Of a stretch of 61,020 nucleotides of DNA, positions 1 through 6,935 are shown in pieces. Position 1 is the first letter of the stretch; every line of letters starts with the position of its first letter. A model generated the notes under the pieces. That model was not told where the DNA came from, made no database searches, and saw only the letters and a list, made by a program, of their open reading frames with translations. Location: positions 1 through 61,020 of the forward strand of contig JAFOEU010000036.1 in NCBI GenBank assembly GCA_017387685.1, written 5' to 3'. The stretch is from Clostridia bacterium. Lineage in GTDB: Bacteria; Bacillota; Clostridia; Oscillospirales; CAG-272. Both the position numbers and the translations under genes were made by a program.

Positions 1-1
1 C

Positions 2-496
2 CAAATGGAGCGACTTGATAATGCAATGGCTATGTCAATCTCCAAGGCAAAGGTCGATGTTGTGACATTGCGGCGCAGGGATGAAGATCTGAATACCTTA
101 TTCAAGCGGTTGTATGAGGATATGGTATCGGGACGAATTACGGCAGAACGCTTTGATATGCTTGCGAGTGAATATGAGCAGGAGCAAAAAGAACTCAAAG
201 TAAAGATTGTCGAGCTTGAAGATCTAATCGAGAACGGAGAAACACAGACAAAGGATCTGAAGCAGCTTCTTGTCAATGTTCGCAAGTACACCGATCCACA
301 AGAGCTGACCGCACAAATGGTTAATGATTTGGTTGACAAAATAATAGTCCACGCTCCCGATAAGAGCAGTGGACATAGAAAACAAAAGATTGAAATTTAC
401 TACAATGCTGTCGGTATCATTGATTTGCCTACTGCCCAAGAGGACGATTGCATTGCACTACATGGCAGGTGCAAAGGCAAAAAGATAGCCGTATGA
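2..496 (+). CDS. Large serine recombinase, C-terminal part (partial at left edge)
   Basis: The frame is open to the left edge of the window, so only the last ~165 residues are present. They are mostly charged helix (motifs such as LNTLFKRLYEDMVSGRI and FDMLASEYEQEQ) followed by a short beta-like tail with VDKIIVHAPDKSSG and KIEIYYN. This matches the coiled-coil and DUF4368-like C-terminus of Tn4451/TnpX-type large serine recombinases; the catalytic N-terminus lies outside. In that family the coiled coil helps synapsis of attachment sites and controls direction of recombination. The gene looks AT-richer than the chromosomal genes that follow. It is probably the terminal gene of an integrated element whose end lies in the gap to the right. 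Confidence 0.75.
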   Translation, partial: QMERLDNAMAMSISKAKVDVVTLRRRDEDLNTLFKRLYEDMVSGRITAERFDMLASEYEQEQKELKVKIVELEDLIENGETQTKDLKQLLVNVRKYTDPQELTAQMVNDLVDKIIVHAPDKSSGHRKQKIEIYYNAVGIIDLPTAQEDDCIALHGRCKGKKIAV

Positions 497-502
497 ATAG
501 CA

Positions 503-534
503 AAAGGCAGTGTGACCTTTTCGGTCACACCGCC
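503..534. terminator. Bidirectional hairpin terminator
   Basis: GTGTGACC and GGTCACAC pair around a TTTTC loop, with outer GGC/GCC pairs. On the minus strand the stem is followed by CCTTTTGC. It sits 7 bases past the recombinase stop and can end that gene as well as the short minus-strand transcript starting near 651. Confidence 0.6.
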
Positions 535-552
535 TCTTACATAAATACTTCG

Positions 553-606
553 TTATGGGGCGTGCGCTAATAATATAAATCTTTTTTGCTTGAATAATCG
601 AAACAT
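553..606 (-). CDS. Putative 17-residue basic peptide
   Basis: ATG at 606 is preceded by an AAAGGA ribosome binding site about 9 bases upstream and lies about 45 bases downstream of a good promoter (658-686). The peptide begins MFRLFKQKRFILL and ends AHAP, so it is short, basic and hydrophobic. It could be a leader peptide, a small membrane-active peptide, or an accident within a small RNA. Only the arrangement of promoter, binding site, short frame and terminator supports it; no family was recognised. Confidence 0.35.
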   Translation of the reverse strand: MFRLFKQKRFILLAHAP

Positions 607-657
607 CGCACACGCTTCCTTTCACATTTTCAAACAGGTGAAATTGTCTGCGTATAC

Positions 658-686
658 AGTATAACACAACCGCATTATTATGTCAA
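658..686 (-). promoter_or_regulatory. Sigma-A-type promoter for short minus-strand unit
   Basis: TTGACA (681-686), 17-base spacer, TATACT (658-663) on the minus strand. The transcript would start near 651 and meet the hairpin at 503-534 after about 150 nt. It therefore drives only the 17-residue frame or a small RNA. The remaining stretch 687-843 holds no gene that could be recognised and probably contains the chromosome-element junction. Confidence 0.6.
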
Positions 687-843
687 TATGCTATTTTCAA
701 ATTATTTATTCGATTCGAAAAGATTTCTACATTTTGATTAACCAAGCATATAAACTTTCGAGCAATATTGCAACAAGGGCTGCCCATTTTCTTTTACTAA
801 ACGTAAAAGCAGAACGAGCAGCCATTGACTTATTTACTTATAT

Positions 844-1515
844 TCAGTTAAGATCGAAGTTTTTCCAGTTTGCGAAATCGTCAAAGGCGCCGTCAACACC
901 GCCGACGGACTCATATCTGTCGGGTGTGTAGCCGGGACCGAAGCCGTAAACTCTGCCGATCTTCGCGCGCTGTGCGGCGAGAACGCCCGAAAGCGAATCC
1001 TCGAATACTATGCAATCCTCGGGCTTTCTGCCGAGCAAAGCCGCGCTTCGGAGATAGATATCGGGATCGGGCTTGCAGGGCATAATGCCGTCATCGTAGA
1101 TAATATGATCCCAATCAAACCAACGGTCAAGCTTGAAATACTCAAAATAGCACTTGACGTTGTAGATCTCGGAGCCCGTCGCGATCATCATCGGATAGCC
1201 TTCGGCTTTAAGATAATCAAGGAATTCCTCAACCCCCGGAACGAGCACGAAAGTCGGATCAAGCACCGCGCGGCGGCGGTATTCGGCTTCCTTTTCATAG
1301 GTAAGTCTTTCGATCTCCTCGGGAGTAATGGGACTGAAAAATCGGGTCAAAATTTCGGTATTTCCGCAGCCGAGAAGATTTTTCTCCATCTCCTCCTCGG
1401 TGAGGGGTTCTTTGCCGTGAAGCGGGAAAAAGTCCTTCCATACAGCCTTGTGGATATGCGAATCAAGCACGAGAGTGCCGTTGAAATCGAATATCATGCC
1501 CTTCTTTTCGCTCAT
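844..1515 (-). CDS. HAD-superfamily hydrolase, beta-phosphoglucomutase-like, atypical motif I
   Basis: 223 residues with the order of motifs of the beta-phosphoglucomutase/phosphatase branch: motif I DFNGTLV (Asp10 as nucleophile), a helical cap (~17-85), motif II MIATGS, lysine motif MPCKPDPD, and acidic motif IVFEDSLSG. Length is normal. The odd point is motif I: the usual second Asp, the general acid/base, is Asn12. Activity may be changed or weak. It follows the TrpB2-like gene by 18 bases and should share its T-box-controlled transcript. The substrate cannot be told from sequence: a sugar phosphate or a similar small phosphoester are possibilities. Confidence 0.8.
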   Translation of the reverse strand: MSEKKGMIFDFNGTLVLDSHIHKAVWKDFFPLHGKEPLTEEEMEKNLLGCGNTEILTRFFSPITPEEIERLTYEKEAEYRRRAVLDPTFVLVPGVEEFLDYLKAEGYPMMIATGSEIYNVKCYFEYFKLDRWFDWDHIIYDDGIMPCKPDPDIYLRSAALLGRKPEDCIVFEDSLSGVLAAQRAKIGRVYGFGPGYTPDRYESVGGVDGAFDDFANWKNFDLN

Positions 1516-1533
1516 ATTTTTACTTCCTTTTCT

Positions 1534-2907
1534 TTATTCAATGTTAGGCATTCCGTCGAAGCCTTTTTGAATTTCTTCGTCGGTGGGTGCGTAATCGGTC
1601 GGCTGTCCGTCGTTGTACTTGCCGTAAGCGAGCATATCGAAGTAACCCGTTCCGGTCAGACCGAAAACGATGGTCTTTGCCTCACCCGTTTCCTTACACT
1701 TAAGTGCCTCGTCGATAGCAACCTTGATCGCGTGCGAGCTTTCGGGAGCGGGAAGGATACCTTCAACTCTCGCAAACTCGACAGCCGCCTCGAAGACCTC
1801 GGTCTGCTTGACCGAAACAGCCTCCATAAGTCCCTGATCGTAGAGTGCGGAAAGAGTGGTGTTCATGCCGTGATAGCGCAGACCGCCCGAGTGGTGAGGC
1901 GCGGGGATGAATCCGCTGCCGAGCGTATACATCTTCGCAAGCGGGCAGACCATACCCGTGTCGCAATAGTCGTATGCGTATTTACCTCTTGTGAGCGAGG
2001 GGCAGGATGCGGGTTCAACCGCGATAAAGCGGTAATCAGCCTCGCCGCGGAGCTTTTCGCCCATAAAGGGAGCGATAAGACCGCCAAGGTTCGAGCCGCC
2101 GCCCGCACAGCCGATGATGATATCAGCCTTTTCGCCGTATTTATCAAGTGCGGTCTTGGTTTCAAGACCGATGACGGACTGGTGAAGCATAACCTGATTG
2201 AGCACGCTTCCGAGAACGTAGCGGTAGCCGGGAGTGTTCGTTGCGACCTCAACAGCCTCGCTTATCGCACAGCCAAGGCTTCCCGAGGTACCGGGATGAG
2301 CCGCGAGGATCTTTCGTCCGACAACGGTATCGGGCGAGGGCGAGGGAGTTACGGTTGCGCCGTAGGTCTTCATGACCTCGCGGCGGTGCGGTTTCTGCTC
2401 ATAGGAAACCTTAACCATATAGACCTTGCAGTCGAGTCCGAGGTAAGCGCACGCCATCGAAAGAGCGGTGCCCCACTGGCCCGCACCCGTTTCGGTGGTA
2501 ACGCCCTTGAGCCCCTGCTGCTTTGCGTAGTAAGCCTGCGCGATAGCGGAATTGAGCTTGTGGCTTCCGCTTGTGTTGTTTCCTTCAAATTTATAATAGA
2601 TCTTAGCGGGCGTGCCGAGCTTTTCCTCAAGGCAGTATGCGCGGATGAGGGGCGCGGGACGGTACATCTTATAGAAATCGCGGATTATATCGGGAATTTT
2701 GAAAAATCTCGTAGTGTCGTCAAGCTCCTGACGGATAGCCTCGTCGCAGAAAACAGCCGAAAGAGCCTCTGCGGTGATCGGCTTATGCGTTGCAGGATCG
2801 AGGAGCGGTGCGGGCTTATTCTGCATATCAGCGCGAAGGTTGTACCATTCGCGGGGAAGCTCGTTTTCACTCAGGTAAATTTTGTAGGGAATCTGATTCT
2901 TTTCCAT
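1534..2907 (-). CDS. TrpB2-like PLP-dependent tryptophan synthase beta chain
   Basis: 457 residues from ATG 2907, chosen because AAGGAG lies just upstream; an upstream in-frame start is disregarded since it would lie inside the T-box terminator. The lysine expected to bind PLP lies in NNTSGSHKLNSA, and the phosphate-binding glycine loop is CAGGGSNLGG. The extended N-terminus (NELPREWYNLRADMQNKPAP) and length above the ~400 of TrpB1 point to the TrpB2 branch, which makes tryptophan from indole and serine. There is no trpA nearby, so it probably works alone, salvaging indole. The tryptophan-type T-box upstream supports this function. Confidence 0.9.
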   Translation of the reverse strand: MEKNQIPYKIYLSENELPREWYNLRADMQNKPAPLLDPATHKPITAEALSAVFCDEAIRQELDDTTRFFKIPDIIRDFYKMYRPAPLIRAYCLEEKLGTPAKIYYKFEGNNTSGSHKLNSAIAQAYYAKQQGLKGVTTETGAGQWGTALSMACAYLGLDCKVYMVKVSYEQKPHRREVMKTYGATVTPSPSPDTVVGRKILAAHPGTSGSLGCAISEAVEVATNTPGYRYVLGSVLNQVMLHQSVIGLETKTALDKYGEKADIIIGCAGGGSNLGGLIAPFMGEKLRGEADYRFIAVEPASCPSLTRGKYAYDYCDTGMVCPLAKMYTLGSGFIPAPHHSGGLRYHGMNTTLSALYDQGLMEAVSVKQTEVFEAAVEFARVEGILPAPESSHAIKVAIDEALKCKETGEAKTIVFGLTGTGYFDMLAYGKYNDGQPTDYAPTDEEIQKGFDGMPNIE

Positions 2908-2945
2908 TTTGATTTCTCCTTTTTCTTTGTGAGCTCGGGCAGGGA

Positions 2946-2985
2946 TAAAAAACAAAAACCCCGCCCCGGTGAAATTAGCCGGGAC
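2946..2985 (-). terminator. T-box intrinsic terminator
   Basis: On the minus strand CCTGTCCCGG pairs with CCGGGGCGGG (10 pairs including G-U) and is followed by GTTTTTG. It overlaps the 3' half of the T-box, so it is the conditional terminator that forms when charged tRNA is abundant. Confidence 0.8.
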
Positions 2986-3205
2986 AGGAAAAATCCTGCG
3001 GTGCCACCCTGCTTGATGCTATACGCATCCACTCACGTGTACTTCATACACTCGTTCTGTAACGGGAACACCCGTCTCGGCTACTCAGCTCGCGCATTTC
3101 ACCTCGCCCTCAAAAGCCCATTCACAAGCCCTATCCCACCGCGATCACACCACCCGCGGCTCTCTGAACGGAATCGAAACCTGATACTACTCTTTCTCAT
3201 CGGTT
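2946..3205 (-). promoter_or_regulatory. T-box riboswitch, tryptophan specific
   Basis: The hallmark AGGGTGGCACCGC box is read on the minus strand at about 2999-3011. Upstream are the GATGAGAAAGAGTAGTA start of stem I (about 3187-3203), an AGAGAGCCGCGG apical element, and a candidate specifier loop GTGAATGGGC in which TGG (3118-3120) would be the tryptophan codon. A terminator follows the box directly. T-boxes bind uncharged tRNA and then form an antiterminator, so tryptophan starvation should switch on the TrpB2-like gene and the HAD gene. The specifier is an inference from position and agrees with the enzyme downstream. Confidence 0.88.
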
Positions 3206-3212
3206 TAAAAAA

Positions 3213-3241
3213 ATTATACTGCAAAACCGTTCCGTTGTCAA
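3213..3241 (-). promoter_or_regulatory. Consensus sigma-A promoter of the T-box operon
   Basis: TTGACA (3236-3241) and TATAAT (3213-3218) on the minus strand with a 17-base spacer: a perfect consensus. The start near 3206 leaves just enough leader for the T-box. Confidence 0.9.
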
Positions 3242-3322
3242 GACCTTTTCGCAAATTTGTTCAAAATTTATACAAACTTCTATGATATAATGGACTTATA
3301 AACGTCAACGGAGGACAAAATC

Positions 3323-3724
3323 GTGAAGAAATGCAACATTTGTAATTGTATTGTCGACGAGATCAGCGAATGTCCGATCTGCGGGAACACAATCACGTAC
3401 GAGCCGACCGTTACGGAAGATAAAGAAAAGTTTGTTTGGAACAAATATTATCTGATCTATTTGCTGAAAAATACGTGGTTTGCCAGCATCTGCACTGTTA
3501 TCGGATTGGTGATCGCAATAATCACAAAACCCGAACTTGATACAACTCTCATTTTGGCAATCGCACTCCTGATAGCATCGTTTTTATTCGGCGTATTCAA
3601 CAGAAGATATGCCCGAGCAATTCAATGGAAGTATTCCGAAAAATGGGCAAAGAACCGCGCAATCAGCGCGCATTTCACCACAGGCATTCTCGCATTAGTA
3701 TTCTTTATGATGTCCGCATTATAA
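3323..3724 (+). CDS. Small zinc-ribbon membrane protein, unknown role
   Basis: 133 residues from a GTG start with GGAGG about 8 bases upstream; a TATAAT at 3286-3291 can serve as -10 although no good -35 is seen. The N-terminus carries two CxxC pairs (CNIC and CPIC), a zinc-ribbon, followed by about three hydrophobic segments (roughly 47-67, 71-88, 112-132). It is flanked by a divergent T-box operon and a convergent AraC gene, so it is transcribed alone. No family was recognised beyond the general zinc-ribbon plus membrane layout. Confidence 0.7.
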   Translation: MKKCNICNCIVDEISECPICGNTITYEPTVTEDKEKFVWNKYYLIYLLKNTWFASICTVIGLVIAIITKPELDTTLILAIALLIASFLFGVFNRRYARAIQWKYSEKWAKNRAISAHFTTGILALVFFMMSAL

Positions 3725-3727
3725 CAT

Positions 3728-3768
3728 AAAAGCAGTATTTCAAGGAAACGGAAATACTGCTTTTGTTA
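3728..3768 (+). terminator. Intrinsic terminator
   Basis: AAAAGCAGTATTTC (3728-3741) and GAAATACTGCTTTT (3751-3764) form a 14-bp stem with a 9-base loop, then TGTTATT. It ends the small membrane protein gene. Confidence 0.85.
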
Positions 3769-3776
3769 TTAATGAT

Positions 3777-3884
3777 AATTTTCGCCATAGCGAAAATTCA
3801 CCTTCATTCCGCCGAAGGCGGATTATCATTCGCGCATCGCGCGATTATCATTCTGCGAAGCAGATTATCATTCGCCGAAGGCGA
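3777..3884. repeat. Modular hairpin array 1 (five hairpins, TTATCAT linkers)
   Basis: Five short perfect hairpins in a row: AATTTTCGC/GCGAAAATT (3777-3798), TCCGCC/GGCGGA (3808-3822), TCGCGC/GCGCGA (3830-3844), TCTGC/GCAGA (3852-3864), TCGCC/GGCGA (3872-3884). Loops of 3-4 bases, three of them GAA. The last four are separated by an identical linker TTATCAT. Stem sequences differ from one another while pairing is kept. The array ends 5 bases from the stop of the AraC gene. Confidence 0.9.
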
Positions 3885-3889
3885 TAGAC

Positions 3890-4786
3890 TCACGCCCCTT
3901 CACGCACCATCCTCCTATACTCCGACGGTGTCATATCCGTCGCCGACCGAAAAGCTCGGATAAAGGTCGAAAGCGAAGAATATCCCACCGCATAGCAAAC
4001 ATCTATCATTTGCAACCCCTCACCGATCAGCGACTTTGCTTTGGCAACGCGAAGCTCGTGGATATAGTCCATCACCGTGGTGTCGTAATACTTCTTGAAA
4101 AGCCTTGAAATATACTCGCGGCTGTAAAAGAAATGCTCGGCTACCTCTCCGACCGACTCTATCTCAGCAAAATGCGCGTCGATGTACTCTTTCAGCGCAA
4201 GAATGTTCTCGGGCAGGCTTTCGGTGTTTCCGCGTGTGCGGATATCCTTTCTGCCGAGCAGACAAAATATCTCGATAATATACCCGAATCCGAGCGCCCG
4301 CGACAAAGGCTCGTCCGCTCTCTTTACCGCCCCCGCGAGTTTTTCGGCAAGCGCGAGAAGCTCCTCGCCCTTCTCCTTCGAGGAAAGCGAGAAAAGCACA
4401 GCATCCTCGGCGCGCAAAAGCACGTCCGCAAGACAATCTCCAACAGCTTCAAAGGCGTTCGGATAAAGATAAAACACGTGTCGGGCGTAGTGCGTGCTCT
4501 CGCCCTTTATCTTCGACATGTGAAATTTACCGGGCGGGATGATAATAACGTCACCCCTGCGCGGCGAATATACGCTTGACTCGCAAACGTAATTGATCTC
4601 GCCCTCCGCGAAAATGACGAGCTCGTAGTAATCGTGGCTGTGCAGACTCGACGGAAAGGTGTTGCGGTCATAGCGTGTGCTTCGCGCTGAGTAATAGAGC
4701 GAATCGTTGATCTGTACATTCTCCCAGTTGACTATCTCGTGCCGCGGGGCGTTCTTATTTTGCAGATAATGCGATAATAGCTTCAT
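3890..4786 (-). CDS. AraC-family transcriptional regulator with cupin sensor
   Basis: 298 residues. The first ~110 are a cupin-like effector domain (SLHSHDYYELVIFAEGEI, RRGDVIIIPPGKFH), the last ~100 the double helix-turn-helix of the AraC/XylS family, with VGEVAEHFFYSREYISRLFK and the second HTH around IDVCYAVGYSSLSTFIRAFR. The gene is divergent from the FAD oxidoreductase, and the intergenic region carries two direct repeats 21 bases apart just upstream of the oxidoreductase promoter, the usual layout for AraC-type activation. It is therefore the likely activator of that gene; the ligand, perhaps a sugar or acid taken by the oxidoreductase, is unknown. Confidence 0.9.
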   Translation of the reverse strand: MKLLSHYLQNKNAPRHEIVNWENVQINDSLYYSARSTRYDRNTFPSSLHSHDYYELVIFAEGEINYVCESSVYSPRRGDVIIIPPGKFHMSKIKGESTHYARHVFYLYPNAFEAVGDCLADVLLRAEDAVLFSLSSKEKGEELLALAEKLAGAVKRADEPLSRALGFGYIIEIFCLLGRKDIRTRGNTESLPENILALKEYIDAHFAEIESVGEVAEHFFYSREYISRLFKKYYDTTVMDYIHELRVAKAKSLIGEGLQMIDVCYAVGYSSLSTFIRAFRSATDMTPSEYRRMVREGA

Positions 4787-4796
4787 ACCGTTCTTG

Positions 4797-4827
4797 ATGT
4801 CACAAAATGCAAATTTAATGTCACAAA
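4797..4827 (+). promoter_or_regulatory. Candidate AraC operator: two direct repeats
   Basis: ATGTCACAAA occurs at 4797-4806 and again at 4818-4827, exactly 21 bases apart (two helical turns), ending 5 bases before the -35. A related inverted copy, TTTTGTGATGT, is at 4844-4854. AraC-family proteins bind two direct half-sites per dimer, so this is the probable binding site of the divergent regulator. Confidence 0.7.
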
Positions 4828-4832
4828 TGCGA

Positions 4833-4861
4833 TAGACATTTTATTTTGTGATGTGTATAAT
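4833..4861 (+). promoter_or_regulatory. Promoter of the FAD oxidoreductase gene
   Basis: TAGACA (4833-4838), 17 bases, TATAAT (4856-4861). The -10 lies within a perfect 19-base palindrome GTGTATAATTATTATACAC (4853-4871), a possible second, repressor-type site. An alternative TATAAT at 4872-4877 has no good -35. Confidence 0.65.
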
Positions 4862-4929
4862 TATTATACACTATAATGGTGTAAATTGCAATAGTAAAAA
4901 TTATTTATTTATATAAAGGAGATATTCCT

Positions 4930-6747
4930 ATGAGCGAAATGCTTAAAACAAAGGTACATAACGTAGACGTCTGCGTTATCGGCGGCGGCATCGGCGGTAT
5001 GTTCACCGCAATTTCCGCGGCGAGACACGGCGCAAAGGTTGCGCTTATGCAGGACAGACCCGTTCTCGGCGGTAACTGCTCGAGCGAGATCAGAATGTGG
5101 ATCTCTGGTGCGGGAACCCGAGTGCGCGATCTTCAGGAAACGGGTATTCTCGAGGAGCTTCTCCTTGAAAATATGCACCGCAACCCCAAGAGAAACTTCA
5201 CCATCTGGGATTCCATCCTCTACGAGCTTGTCCGCTTTGAGGACAACATTGATCTTATGCTCAACTGCGCTTGCTGTGATGCAAAGATGAACGGAAACAA
5301 GATCGAATCGGTAAAGGGCTTCCAGCTCACCACCTACACCTGGCACGAGGTTCACGCAAAGATCTTCGTTGACAGCTCGGGCGACTCGATCCTCGCTCCC
5401 CTCACGGGCGCGGAATATCGCGTAGGTCGCGAGGCAAAGAGCGAATTCGGCGAGGAATTCGGACTTGAGGTAGCGGACAACCATACCATGGGCATGAGCC
5501 TTATGATCCAGTGCCGCGAGACCGACCATCCCGTCAGCTACACTCCCCCCGCTTGGGCATACGACTTCCCCGATGACGATGCGATGAACAACAAGCCCCA
5601 CAAGCTCTACGAGATGAATACCAACTTCTATTGGATCGAGCTTGGCGGTATGCAGAACTCGATCGACGACACCGAGGAGGTCCGCGACGAGCTTCTCAAG
5701 ATCGCGTTCGGCGTTTGGGATCACATCAAGAATCACGGCGACCACGGCGCGGAGAATTGGGATCTTGAATGGATCGGCTTCCTCCCCGGCAAGCGCGAGA
5801 GCCGCCGCTACGTTGGCGACCATATTCTTACTCAGCAGGACGTTGAAAGCTGTCCTCGCTTCGAGGATACCGTCGCATACGGCGGATGGCAGATCGACAA
5901 CCACCTTCCCGGCGGTTTCCATATGAACGCCAAGGGCGGAGCGCACCTTCAGAAGCGTCGACTCTCCGAGCCCTACTCCATCCCGCTCAGATGCCTCTAC
6001 TCCAAGAACATCGAAAACCTTATGTTCGCGGGCAGAAATATCAGCGCATCCCACATCGGCTTCAGCAGCGCGCGTGTAATGGGTACTATCGGTACTATCG
6101 GTCAGGCTGTAGGTACTGCGGCGGCTGTTGCGACAAAGAATGATCTCACTCCCCGCGAGGTCTGCGCACAGAAGATCAAGGAAATCCAGAAGCTCCTTAT
6201 GGACGACGACTGCTTCCTCCCCGGCTTCCGCCGCGAGCCCTCCGAGCTTACCAAAAAGGCAACCCTTACCGCTGATTACGGCGATTGCTCCGCGCTCCTG
6301 AACGGCATCGACCGCCGCATCTGGGGCAACGATAACGGCTACTACGGCAAGACCAACAAGGCGATCACCTACACCTTTGACGAGCCCACACATATCGGCG
6401 GCGTTCGTCTGGTATTCGACAGCGACCTTGACCGCGAATATACCGACGGTAACCCCGACGGTCTGCATACCTCAATGATCCTCTTTATGGCGGCAAGCCA
6501 TAATAATACCACCTTCGGCTTCCCCAAGTGCCTCATCAAGCACTATAAGATCGAAGCACAGAACGAAGAGGGCGAATGGAATACCGTAGTTGAGGTGTTC
6601 GACAACCATCAGCGCTTTATCAAGCACGATCTCAATATCACCGCAAAGGCTATCCGCCTCGTTCCCCTCTCGACCTACCATAGTGAGAGCAAATGCGAGG
6701 ACTACGGCAGCTCGACGGCACATATCTTTAACTTCGAGCTCTATTAA
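4930..6747 (+). CDS. FAD-dependent oxidoreductase, secreted-type family but cytoplasmic here
   Basis: 605 residues with AAGGAG 8 bases before the ATG. The N-terminal dinucleotide fold is VDVCVIGGGIGGMFTAISAARHG, followed by the RPVLGGNCSSEIRMW segment typical of the FAD_oxidored family (PF12831), and a C-terminal FAD-contact segment near 350-390 (LMFAGRNISASHIGFSSARVMGT). The last ~170 residues (from about 430) look like a beta-rich discoidin-like domain (HIGGVRLVFDSDLDREY). No signal peptide is visible. Relatives are common in carbohydrate loci of Bacillota and Bacteroidota, with uncertain substrates. Divergent AraC regulator and its direct repeats indicate substrate-induced expression. Confidence 0.85.
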   Translation: MSEMLKTKVHNVDVCVIGGGIGGMFTAISAARHGAKVALMQDRPVLGGNCSSEIRMWISGAGTRVRDLQETGILEELLLENMHRNPKRNFTIWDSILYELVRFEDNIDLMLNCACCDAKMNGNKIESVKGFQLTTYTWHEVHAKIFVDSSGDSILAPLTGAEYRVGREAKSEFGEEFGLEVADNHTMGMSLMIQCRETDHPVSYTPPAWAYDFPDDDAMNNKPHKLYEMNTNFYWIELGGMQNSIDDTEEVRDELLKIAFGVWDHIKNHGDHGAENWDLEWIGFLPGKRESRRYVGDHILTQQDVESCPRFEDTVAYGGWQIDNHLPGGFHMNAKGGAHLQKRRLSEPYSIPLRCLYSKNIENLMFAGRNISASHIGFSSARVMGTIGTIGQAVGTAAAVATKNDLTPREVCAQKIKEIQKLLMDDDCFLPGFRREPSELTKKATLTADYGDCSALLNGIDRRIWGNDNGYYGKTNKAITYTFDEPTHIGGVRLVFDSDLDREYTDGNPDGLHTSMILFMAASHNNTTFGFPKCLIKHYKIEAQNEEGEWNTVVEVFDNHQRFIKHDLNITAKAIRLVPLSTYHSESKCEDYGSSTAHIFNFELY

Positions 6748-6780
6748 TCTCACAGCACTAAACAGACTAAAGTTTTGATC

Positions 6781-6893
6781 AAACTTTTTCAAAAGTTTGC
6801 GGATTCTTAAGGCAGAGCCTTAAGTCGACCTCCGCAGAGGTCGAAACTTCCCTTATGCTTCCGAAGCGACGGCGCCCCGCCGGCGTTTCGGAC
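6781..6893. repeat. Cluster of contiguous short inverted repeats
   Basis: Three perfect hairpins follow one another: AAACTTTT/AAAAGTTT (6781-6798), CTTAAGGC/GCCTTAAG (6806-6824), TCGACCTC/GAGGTCGA (6825-6844). A fourth imperfect one pairs CCGAA..CGGCG with CCGGCG..TTCGG (6861-6891). They occupy the gap between the oxidoreductase stop and the bidirectional terminator. Unlike the arrays at 3777 and 33164 there is no fixed linker. Confidence 0.75.
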
Positions 6894-6935
6894 AAAAGCA
6901 CAGCCTCGCGCCAAAGCGCGAGGCTGTGCTTTTGT
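6894..6935. terminator. Strong bidirectional terminator
   Basis: A perfect 17-bp stem, AAAAGCACAGCCTCGCG (6894-6910) and its complement (6917-6933), with loop CCAAAG and A/T tracts at both ends. It lies between convergent genes and serves both. The inner CGCG-CCAAAG-CGCG core is identical to that of the terminator at 47431. Confidence 0.92.

Noticed and set aside
1105-3285. A 726-codon open frame on the plus strand
   Set aside because: It lies opposite the TrpB2-like gene, HAD gene and T-box, has no ribosome binding site and no recognisable domains. Codon bias of the true genes keeps the opposite frame open.
3777-3884. CRISPR array
   Set aside because: The constant part is 7 bases and the variable parts are self-complementary hairpins of 13-15 bases; no cas genes are near.
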